A DNA stretch of 15,799 bases from JBEISR01 sp044337705 (lineage in GTDB: Bacteria > Planctomycetota > Planctomycetia > Pirellulales > Pirellulaceae). Of the stretch, positions 7,452 to 13,907 are shown one piece after another. The notes under the pieces were generated by a model, which saw nothing but the letters and a program-made list of their open reading frames with translations, searched no databases and was not told the DNA's origin. Location: contig JBIINB010000101.1 in the NCBI GenBank assembly GCA_044337705.1, positions 1 through 15,799 of the forward strand, given 5' to 3'. A program made the position numbers and the translations under genes. Each line of letters starts with the position of its first letter. Positions within the stretch are counted from its first letter, which is position 1.

Positions 7452-8921
7452 ATGTGGTGCTTGCAAGGATCGGCTGGACGGGATCTGTGCGATCGTCATC
7501 TGCAACCGACCCGGCGCGATGTCCTGCGAGTCGGCGGTGCCGGAATGCTCGGCCTGTCGCTCGGATCACTCCTTCGGCTCCAGGCGGCCTCGGCCTTGGA
7601 AGCCAATCGCGGGGGACCAGGATGGGGCCGCGCCAAACGAATGATTCTGGTCTACCTCCAGGGCGGCCCCAGCCATTTGGATCTCTGGGATCCAAAGGAG
7701 AATGTCCCGGATAACGTGAAAAGCGTCTTCCAGAACATCCCGACGAAGATCCCGGGTATTCAGTACACCGAGAATCTCCCGAAGCTGGCGCAGATCAACG
7801 ATAAGTTCACGATGATTCGATCGATGAGCTACACGCCAAATGGGCTGTTCAATCATACGGCTGCGATCTACCAGATGATGACCGGGTACACCACCGATAA
7901 GGTCAGCCCATCGGGCCAATTGGAACCGCCGTCGCCAAAGGACTTCCCGAATTTCGCATCCAATATCATCCGCCTGCGACCGGCCGATGAACCGATGCTC
8001 CCGTTCGTGATGCTACCGCGTCCGCTGCAGGAATCGAATGTCGTCGGCAAGGGGGGGACCGCAGGGTTCCTGGGCAAAGCCTTCGATCCCTACACGCTGT
8101 ATCCATCGGGCGATGACATGGATATGTCGAAGATGGAGCGGATCAATGTCAGCGACCTGCAGCTGCGGCCCGAAGTATTTTCGGTGCGATTGCAGCGACG
8201 AGCCGAATTGCGGGATCTGATCAACCAGCAGATGCCCAAGATCAATGAAGCGGTCGAAAACTATCAGCTCGATCAGTACTTCGATCAGGCTCTCTCGCTG
8301 ATCGTCTCCGGCAAGGCTCGCGACGCCTTTAGCCTTAGCGAGGAATCGGACACCCTGCGAGATGCCTACGGAAGAAATACCTTCGGGCAAAGCTGCCTGT
8401 TGGCACGACGCCTAGTCGAAGCCGGCACGCGCGTCGTGGAAGTCATCTGGCCGAAGGTCGCCAACAGCGACAACCATTCGTGGGATCACCACGTCGACCT
8501 CAGCAAGCGGATGAAGAATCAGTCGGGACCGATGCTCGATGCGGGGCTTTCGACCCTGATCGCCGATCTGGACGATCGCGGGCTGCTGGAAGATACCCTG
8601 GTGGTAGCGGTCGGAGAATTCGGCCGATCGCCCCAGCGCGGCGTCAGCACCAGCGGCAACGGCAATAGCGACGACGGACGCGATCACTGGCCTTACTGCT
8701 ACACCAGCGTTATCGCCGGTGCGGGGATCCGGCGAGGCTATGTGCATGGGGAGAGCGACAAGACGGCCAGCGCGCCGATCTCCGATCCGGTTCACCCCGG
8801 GCAGTTGCTGGCGACGATCTATCACGCCTTCGGGATCGATCCCGAAACGATTGTCTACAACCACCTGAATCAGCCTCGCGAACTGGTCAAAGCCCAGGCC
8901 GTCACCTCGCTGTTCGCGTGA
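7452..8921 (+). CDS. DUF1501 Tat-exported alkaline-phosphatase-like protein
   Basis: Predicted 489-aa member of DUF1501. These proteins have an alkaline-phosphatase/sulfatase-like fold, but their reaction has not been established to my knowledge. A twin-arginine signal, TRRDVLRVGGAGMLGLSLG, begins at residue 20, with the Arg pair at 21-22, so the protein should be exported folded. Family motifs visible: MILVYLQGGPSHLDLWDPK from residue 64, NSDNHSWDHH near 338, VAVGEFGRSPQ near 385, and DGRDHWPY near 408. The Asp, His and Glu residues in these are the likely metal ligands by analogy with the superfamily. Length is usual for the family. It starts 10 bases after the cytochrome stop, with AGGAG overlapping that stop. 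PSCyt2/PSD1 plus DUF1501 is a hallmark planctomycete gene pair, so a shared extracytoplasmic pathway is likely. A terminator follows at 8980-9015. Confidence 0.93.
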   Translation: MWCLQGSAGRDLCDRHLQPTRRDVLRVGGAGMLGLSLGSLLRLQAASALEANRGGPGWGRAKRMILVYLQGGPSHLDLWDPKENVPDNVKSVFQNIPTKIPGIQYTENLPKLAQINDKFTMIRSMSYTPNGLFNHTAAIYQMMTGYTTDKVSPSGQLEPPSPKDFPNFASNIIRLRPADEPMLPFVMLPRPLQESNVVGKGGTAGFLGKAFDPYTLYPSGDDMDMSKMERINVSDLQLRPEVFSVRLQRRAELRDLINQQMPKINEAVENYQLDQYFDQALSLIVSGKARDAFSLSEESDTLRDAYGRNTFGQSCLLARRLVEAGTRVVEVIWPKVANSDNHSWDHHVDLSKRMKNQSGPMLDAGLSTLIADLDDRGLLEDTLVVAVGEFGRSPQRGVSTSGNGNSDDGRDHWPYCYTSVIAGAGIRRGYVHGESDKTASAPISDPVHPGQLLATIYHAFGIDPETIVYNHLNQPRELVKAQAVTSLFA

Positions 8922-8979
8922 TGCAACTTGGCCGGCCTGCCCCCGGCCTGGTGATGCCAAGCAGGATGATTCCAACACG

Positions 8980-9015
8980 AAAGGCACCGAGGTTTTCCCC
9001 GGTGCCTTTGTTTTT
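8980..9015 (+). terminator. Rho-independent terminator of the cytochrome-DUF1501 operon
   Basis: AAAGGCACCG (8980-8989) pairs perfectly with CGGTGCCTTT (9000-9009) around a 10-base loop, followed by G and TTTTT (9011-9015). It lies 58 bases after the DUF1501 stop in the correct orientation and closes the two-gene operon. Confidence 0.92.
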
Positions 9016-9149
9016 GATCCTTGGCGCCACAAGACGATTTTCCTGAGGCGTCGCGGAATCCTAGTACGCTCCCTTCACTCTTGCCACGTGCGGGAACCTT
9101 TCGTAACTACTCGTGCTCCTGCTCTTGTCCGCCCCTCATCTCACTAAGC

Positions 9150-9177
9150 AAGCCAATCGCAAAGTAAGCCAATCGCA
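9150..9177. repeat. Two direct copies of AAGCCAATCGCA, 16 bp apart
   Basis: Exact 12-bp copies lie at 9150-9161 and 9166-9177, separated by AAGT (16-bp centre spacing, about 1.5 helical turns). They sit upstream of the gene at 9425 and could be tandem protein-binding sites, or a chance slippage duplication. Confidence 0.5.
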
Positions 9178-9402
9178 TTGTTTCATGGAGATGGTACTGT
9201 TCCTTGCTTCAAGAAAAGGGCACAGCCGATTCTCTCATCGGATAGGAAGCAGTTGGCGTACCCAAGGATGGTGAGCTGCTTCTACTCGCAGATTGCTAGC
9301 AAAAGAAGCTTTCTCAAACGGCTTGGGGATCTGTATTTACCCCGTTTGGCTGAATCGCTTACATTGCTTTCTTGAATGCAGTCAAGGACGGTTCTGCAAA
9401 CT

Positions 9403-9421
9403 CCTCGTGGCGGGGTTTTTT
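9403..9421 (+). promoter_or_regulatory. Hairpin plus T6 immediately before the start codon at 9425
   Basis: CCTCG (9403-9407) can pair with CGGGG (9411-9415, one G-T pair) around TGG, followed by six T (9416-9421) and ATG at 9425. It resembles a weak intrinsic terminator or attenuator. The only Shine-Dalgarno-like bases for this gene (GGCGGGG, 9409-9415) lie inside the hairpin. The stem is short, so this is tentative. Confidence 0.35.
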
Positions 9422-9424
9422 CCG

Positions 9425-10783
9425 ATGTTCACTCTCCTGGGTTGGTTCTTCCTGGCGCTGGCAGGACAGGTGTCTCAAACAAGCCAAGTGGAAACCGGTG
9501 GATGGCGTCAGGCCAACACCGATGGCCAGTTGGAGTATGTCATTCACCTGACCCCCGAAGAGGTTCAGGCGATGATGAATTCCCCAGGGGGCTTCGAGGC
9601 GACGGCGCTGGTGCCTCAGGCGATCCAGGGACGTTTCAAGCGAGTCGTGGTGCGGATCAGCAAGGAGGTTCCCGAGCGGACTCCATCGGAGTCGCAGGTG
9701 CGCCAGCAGTTTCCGGCTTATCCCCCCGACCCTGCCGCAGTTTCCGCGATGCGCAATCGCGTCGAAGGGGGCAATCTGGCGAATATCGATTACAGTGCGC
9801 CGGCCGATCTGGAGTCTTCCCGGCCGAGCCCTAGACTGACCGATCTGGCGCAGGCGACGCCGATGGCTGCGCCTCCGTCGCTGGATCCCTACGGATCGAC
9901 GACCATGCGAGATCGCGACATCCCGGCTGGAAGTTCCATGACCATTCCGGATCCCGGCCTGACAAGTTCCATCGCGGCTCCACCTCCCTCTAGCATTCCA
10001 GCGACTGGAGTTCCATCGGCTGCTACGGGATCCAGATGGACGGAGGCGGCAGGTCCCGCCTATTCCCAGCCAGGTTTTTCCGACCGGGATCGCGACCGTG
10101 ATTCGGGCACCAACATGGCTTCGCTACCTCCAGGCCAGGCCGCTTCCGGCTCCTTGTCGGCACCGCCAACCAGCCCTGGCTACAGCAGTTCCAATTCGCT
10201 CCGAGATCGCGAGACGACCACCAGCAGCCTCGGGCAAGGTGCTGGCTGGAGCTCTTCACTGCCCACCGCTCCTTCCCCAGCGGGCCAATCGATCGCGCGG
10301 CCCGGGCTGCCTGACCGATTTCCCTCCAACACGATTCCCGCTTCCGCAACCGGCAGTACCAGTGGAAGCCTTGGTGGCGTCCCCGCAAACGCGACGCTTG
10401 GACAGTCAGGGCGCTTTCCTCAGTCCTCAGTCGACTCTAATTCCATCGCGCGGGATGAGGAGGTTTATCTCCTTCGTCGACAGTTGAATGACGTGCAGAT
10501 GCAGCTGCAGCAGATGCAGCGTCAGGGGACTTCAACTTCCCACACATCCCACAGTTCCACCATTCGCCCGAACCTACAGGCATCCGGAGACCGCTTCGAT
10601 CGGGAATCAGCCGAAACAGCGACTGGAGCGCGCCGCGCGACGGGAGCCAGCTCTCTGTTGCCGATTTTCTTTCTGCTTTCCTTCGTCATCAATCTTTATG
10701 CGGCGGTCTACCTCTACCAGCTGCGCGACAGGTATCGTGCACTCCTTTCGAGCGTTCGGTCCAGCGAAGCGCTGGTAGCGTAG
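9425..10783 (+). CDS. Unrecognised secreted, low-complexity protein with C-terminal TM
   Basis: Predicted 452-aa protein; I do not recognise the family. From ATG 9425 it begins with a short hydrophobic signal (MFTLLGWFFLALAGQVSQ). A conserved-looking N-terminal domain of about 100 residues follows: GGWRQANTDGQLEYVIHLTP, EEVQAMMNSPGGFEAT, then FKRVVVRISKEVPER. The middle, about residues 135-340, is Ser/Pro/Gly/Thr-rich with recurring RDRD/DRDRDR patches and is probably disordered. A short coiled coil (LLRRQLNDVQMQLQQMQRQG) precedes one transmembrane helix (LLPIFFLLSFVINLYAAVYL) and a basic tail (YQLRDRYRALL). If the signal is cleaved, the bulk is periplasmic with a small cytoplasmic tail. The frame is open from TTG 9293, but ATG 9425 is the first ATG and directly precedes the signal. 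It is apparently monocistronic, with the S9 peptidase converging 24 bp away. A scaffold or envelope-organising role is only a guess. Confidence 0.8.
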   Translation: MFTLLGWFFLALAGQVSQTSQVETGGWRQANTDGQLEYVIHLTPEEVQAMMNSPGGFEATALVPQAIQGRFKRVVVRISKEVPERTPSESQVRQQFPAYPPDPAAVSAMRNRVEGGNLANIDYSAPADLESSRPSPRLTDLAQATPMAAPPSLDPYGSTTMRDRDIPAGSSMTIPDPGLTSSIAAPPPSSIPATGVPSAATGSRWTEAAGPAYSQPGFSDRDRDRDSGTNMASLPPGQAASGSLSAPPTSPGYSSSNSLRDRETTTSSLGQGAGWSSSLPTAPSPAGQSIARPGLPDRFPSNTIPASATGSTSGSLGGVPANATLGQSGRFPQSSVDSNSIARDEEVYLLRRQLNDVQMQLQQMQRQGTSTSHTSHSSTIRPNLQASGDRFDRESAETATGARRATGASSLLPIFFLLSFVINLYAAVYLYQLRDRYRALLSSVRSSEALVA

Positions 10784-10801
10784 AACCAGTCGCCAGGACT
10801 G
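10761..10801. other. Small stems at the junction of two convergent genes
   Basis: CCAGCG/CGCTGG (10761-10766/10770-10775, loop AAG) lies in the last codons of the plus-strand gene, and CAGTC/GACTG (10787-10791/10797-10801) lies in the 24-bp gap before the stop of the minus-strand peptidase gene. Neither has a T-run, so no intrinsic terminator can be called. They may slow converging polymerases or be incidental. Confidence 0.3.
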
Positions 10802-10807
10802 TCTTGG

Positions 10808-13453
10808 CTACTGTGCTGATGGAGGATCGATTGCATCTGGTCGTAGGTGCTTGAGAAAGAACTCCCAAGTTCTTCGTCTTCCGTAGGCGCTACCCCCTGC
10901 TCCATGACCCCGTCCCGTCATCCATAACAGATCAAAGTTCTTGTCGGCTGCAATCAGCGCATCGACCACTTGAAGCGTCGACGCAGGATCGACATTATCG
11001 TCCAGTTCCCCAACGATCAGCATCAGTTCCCCCGCCAAGCGATGTGCGTTGACGACGTTGCTCTGCTGAGCGTAATGTTCGCCGATCGGCCATCCCATCC
11101 AGAGTTCATTCCACCAGATTTTATCCATCCGATTGTCGTGACAACCGCAATCGGCAACGGCGGCATCGTAGAAGTCACCGTGGAAGAGTAGTGCACCGAG
11201 TGCATTTTGTCCGCCGGCCGAACCGCCAGTGATCCCGACACGCGTCAGATCGATCTGAGGATACTTCCCTGCAGCTGCTTCCATCCACAATCGTCGGTCA
11301 GGGAATCCAGCATCTCCCAGGTTCTTCCAGCAGACATCGTGGAATGCTTTGCTGCGGTGGCTGGTACCCATCCCATCGATCTGCACCACGATGAACCCTA
11401 GTTCCGCCATCTGCTTTGCCGCCAGATGCAAGCCAAATCCCTTCGGTACATGCGCACCTTGAGGGCCGGCATAGATCATTTCGACGACCGGGTATTTTCG
11501 ATCTTCGCGGAAGTGGCTGGGCCGATGAAGAATCCCGAAGATGTCGGTTTGCCCGTCTCGACCTTTGGCCACCCACCGCTCGGGCAGCTTCCAGCCGGCG
11601 GCGAGCAATTCGGACCATTCCGCCCGCTCCAGTTCCAGCACCACTTTTCCACTCTCGGCATCGATCAACTGATGGACCGGCGGCAGATCGACTCGGCTGT
11701 AGCGATCCAGAATCCATCGGCCGTCGTCGGAAAAACTCCATTCATGATCGCCATCCCCCTGAGTGATCGGCACAGGGGCAGAACCATCGAGTGCGACCCT
11801 CAGCAGATGCCGGTGGTAGGGGTCTTCTCCGGAATGGAACCCGCCTGCCGTGATCCAGATCTGGCGATTTTTCTCATCGATCCGATCGATCCCGCGGACC
11901 ACCCATGCCCCGGAGGTGATCGGGTACTTCCTGGCTCCCGAGTTCGCATCATGCAGATCCAGATGGCACCAACCACTCCGTTCGCTCATCCATACCAGCT
12001 CTCCGCTCGACTCCAATCGTCTCCGTTGCATCTTGTGCGCGTAGTCGATGAAGGTCGGGCTGGTCTCCTCCAGCAGCACCGTGACCTCACCTGTCGCCGC
12101 ATCCACCGCCAGCCAGCGGACGCACTGATGACCTCGCTCGATGTACCAGAAGGTCAATCGCTTCCCATCGCTGGACCATTCCAGATCATCCAGGCTCCAG
12201 GGATTGGCAAAGAGTTCCGTGGCGATCGGGATCGAGCGGACTTGTCCATCTTCCTGCAGCTCAAACAGCCTCGGCCACGCGATCTCGATTTTGTCTCCCG
12301 GTTTGGCGTAGGGAACTTCACGGGTCTTCGGTTGCAGTTGATCTTCCGGGCGCGAATCGATCAGGGTGATCTTTCGCTGATCGCCCGATTCCCTGGCCAG
12401 CCCCACCCATCGCTTGCTGTCGGGCGACCAGCGGAAGGGACCGCCCAGCGGTAGTTGCCCCGGATCCTGCCCCGGAAGTGCTCTAGCCTCTCGATCGGAA
12501 TCCGACTGGTCTCCCATTGGAACCAGCCATGCTTTCCCCTCTCGCAGTTCGATCTGCCATCTGCCATCGGGAGACTGGCTGCTGGGTTGGCGCTCCTGGC
12601 GCCGCGCCCGCCCTGCTGGTGGTTTGGGAACTGGCTGGCTTCCGTCGATCACCGCATGGCCACCTCCGGAGGGGGCCACATAACAAGCGACCGGATCTCC
12701 CCCTGCCCGGACCAAAAGCCAGGCATGTCCTTCGAAGGTGTGCTGCTGCCGTGTCTGTCCAGATTCCAAACGCCCATAGGGTACCCGTTGCCCTTCGGCG
12801 GGGAGCCAGAACAGATCCAGTGGGAATTCCAGTCGGTTGGTGAATTGAAGGTGAGTCTCTTCTCCTTGCCCCCGGGAGCGAACGATTCTCTCTTGAGCCG
12901 GCAGGGAGTCCAGGATGGATCCGTCGGCTACAGCTTCCGTCAGTTGGTTGGTCGCTGGTCGATAGCGCCATCGCTTTCCCACCGCGCGAAACCGGACGAT
13001 CGCTGAGTCCCAATTCCCATCGGTTGCCTCGACGGAAACTCCTTCCAGCTTCAGCCTCATCGGATCCTCGGCGACTCCAGTGATCTTTTCGATCTGCAGG
13101 GCTAGCTGGCCGCGATCCAGCAGTCTCCGCTTCTCCCCCCGCTGGCAGTCGACCCAGAAGAACTCCGGTCGATCCTTCTCCATGACGACTCGGTACCACG
13201 CCGAATCGGGAGGCAGCCAGTTCCAGTCAAGCCGCTCGGCGGCGACCAGACCGCGGTAGGCATCAGGCAGCGCAATCGCCCTGCGTATCGGTTCTGGTAA
13301 GGCTCCCCCCTGGTTGTGTGCAGCGGGAACCGCGTCATCGGCTCCACTAACCGAAGCAAGCCCTATGCTGGCCATCAGCCCTACCAAAAAAATGCTCGCT
13401 CGAGTGGCCGCCATTGCTTTGCTTGGATGTCTTCCTTGGCCGATGCTCGGCAT
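10808..13453 (-). CDS. Secreted S9 family (DPP IV-type) serine peptidase
   Basis: Predicted 881-aa exported serine peptidase that should cleave short peptides, often after proline in this family. A signal peptide (basic start, then ATRASIFLVGLMASIGLASVSGA) leads into a DPPIV_N beta-propeller (about 90-590) recognisable from SPDGRW, RWSPDSKRW, EWSSDGKRL and MSERSGWCHLDLHD near 490. The C-terminal alpha/beta-hydrolase starts near 650 (YPVVEMIYAGPQG). The triad is visible: nucleophile Ser745 in GGSAGG, Asp in LDDN (818-819), and His850 in GRGHGAGG; the spacings match DPP IV. The family nucleophile elbow is more often GWSYGG. I could not locate the paired Glu that sets dipeptidyl specificity, so an exact activity is not assigned. 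Start 13453 is chosen for AAGAGG 5 bases upstream; ATG 13510 and 13414 are alternatives. It converges on the 452-aa protein gene. Confidence 0.9.
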   Translation of the reverse strand: MPSIGQGRHPSKAMAATRASIFLVGLMASIGLASVSGADDAVPAAHNQGGALPEPIRRAIALPDAYRGLVAAERLDWNWLPPDSAWYRVVMEKDRPEFFWVDCQRGEKRRLLDRGQLALQIEKITGVAEDPMRLKLEGVSVEATDGNWDSAIVRFRAVGKRWRYRPATNQLTEAVADGSILDSLPAQERIVRSRGQGEETHLQFTNRLEFPLDLFWLPAEGQRVPYGRLESGQTRQQHTFEGHAWLLVRAGGDPVACYVAPSGGGHAVIDGSQPVPKPPAGRARRQERQPSSQSPDGRWQIELREGKAWLVPMGDQSDSDREARALPGQDPGQLPLGGPFRWSPDSKRWVGLARESGDQRKITLIDSRPEDQLQPKTREVPYAKPGDKIEIAWPRLFELQEDGQVRSIPIATELFANPWSLDDLEWSSDGKRLTFWYIERGHQCVRWLAVDAATGEVTVLLEETSPTFIDYAHKMQRRRLESSGELVWMSERSGWCHLDLHDANSGARKYPITSGAWVVRGIDRIDEKNRQIWITAGGFHSGEDPYHRHLLRVALDGSAPVPITQGDGDHEWSFSDDGRWILDRYSRVDLPPVHQLIDAESGKVVLELERAEWSELLAAGWKLPERWVAKGRDGQTDIFGILHRPSHFREDRKYPVVEMIYAGPQGAHVPKGFGLHLAAKQMAELGFIVVQIDGMGTSHRSKAFHDVCWKNLGDAGFPDRRLWMEAAAGKYPQIDLTRVGITGGSAGGQNALGALLFHGDFYDAAVADCGCHDNRMDKIWWNELWMGWPIGEHYAQQSNVVNAHRLAGELMLIVGELDDNVDPASTLQVVDALIAADKNFDLLWMTGRGHGAGGSAYGRRRTWEFFLKHLRPDAIDPPSAQ

Positions 13454-13458
13454 ACCAA

Positions 13459-13464
13459 CCTCTT
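13459..13464 (-). promoter_or_regulatory. Shine-Dalgarno supporting the S9 peptidase start at 13453
   Basis: The minus strand reads AAGAGG, then the 5-base spacer TTGGT, then ATG at 13453. The other in-frame ATGs (13510, 13483, 13414) have weaker or more distant purine runs. Confidence 0.5.
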
Positions 13465-13647
13465 GTTCCCTTCGCCATCCCATGGGTTCCCGCCGCATCG
13501 TCAACTCCATCGTGATTTACCTTGAGTTCTCGTCGCTACCGTTCCAATTCTATCGACTCACTGATTCCCTGATGGGGAGTATTTAGGAGCCAATATATTT
13601 CGGCCACCGTTTTTCTATGGAGGCGATTAGAGCGAGAGGGGTATTCG

Positions 13648-13718
13648 GCTAGCGCTTGCAGGCTAGTGCATCGAACGAACATCGGACGAATTCAAGCACA
13701 GCGCCGCGCGCCGATCGT
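13648..13718. repeat. 71-bp direct repeat, copy 1
   Basis: Matches 13807-13877 at an offset of 159 bp, with mismatches only at 13656, 13657 and 13668. It begins GCTAGCGC and ends CGCGCGCCGATCGT. It is GC-rich with nested short palindromes, and no coding content is apparent. Confidence 0.9.
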
Positions 13719-13737
13719 GGGCTGGCATGAACCCAAG

Positions 13738-13758
13738 CGGAACGGCGCAAGCCGTCCG
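13738..13758. repeat. Stem with GCAA tetraloop between the 71-bp repeats
   Basis: ACGGC (13742-13746) and GCCGT (13751-13755) are capped by GCAA, a GNRA-type tetraloop on the plus strand, and extended by CGG/CCG across a single bulged A at 13741. From memory, similar 'GGCGCAAGCC' motifs are frequent in Pirellulaceae intergenic DNA; I could not search to confirm. Confidence 0.55.
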
Positions 13759-13806
13759 GTGGGTGCAGCTTAGGACCTCTAAACGGCTGCAGCGAAGAAC
13801 CCTAAC

Positions 13807-13877
13807 GCTAGCGCCGGCAGGCTAGTCCATCGAACGAACATCGGACGAATTCAAGCACAGCGCCGCGCGCCGATCGT
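13807..13877. repeat. 71-bp direct repeat, copy 2
   Basis: Second copy of the element at 13648-13718. It ends 30 bp before the stop codon of the DUF4159 gene, so a minus-strand transcript of that gene would read straight into it. The palindrome CGCTAGCG (13806-13813) marks its left edge. Confidence 0.9.
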
Positions 13878-13907
13878 TCAGCGTTCGTGCGAATCGATGA
13901 GGTGCCG

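Larger units (their letters stand above)
9016..9424. other. Intergenic region before the 452-aa membrane protein gene
   Basis: About 410 bp without a convincing gene. Small frames exist (for example an ATG at 9178) but their translations show no domain, signal or composition typical of real proteins. The only structures seen are a duplicated 12-mer at 9150-9177 and a hairpin plus T-run just before the next ATG (9403-9421). The promoter of the downstream gene must lie here because a strong terminator precedes it; I could not place it with confidence. Confidence 0.55.
13454..13907. other. Repeat-bearing intergenic region upstream of the S9 peptidase
   Basis: About 454 bp between two minus-strand genes. 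The part next to the peptidase (13454-13647) should contain its promoter; an AT-rich patch near 13590-13600 (CCAATATATTT) is a candidate -10 area but no clear -35 was found. The rest (13648-13877) is the 159-bp-period repeat with a GNRA-capped stem. No T-run terminator for the DUF4159 gene was seen. Confidence 0.6.

Noticed and set aside
9293..9424. TTG-initiated 44-residue extension of the 452-aa protein
   Set aside because: It relies on a rare start, has no ribosome site, and would precede an already well-formed signal peptide at the first ATG.
10784..10807. Bidirectional intrinsic terminator between the convergent genes
   Set aside because: Only 5-6 bp stems are present and neither strand has a T-run after them.
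11426..12454. 342-aa plus-strand frame antisense to the S9 peptidase
   Set aside because: The minus strand encodes a complete propeller and hydrolase with an intact catalytic triad across the same bases. The plus-strand translation has no recognisable domain.
13648..13877. Insertion sequence or transposon ends
   Set aside because: The copies are direct, not inverted, repeats; no transposase frame or target-site duplication is visible.
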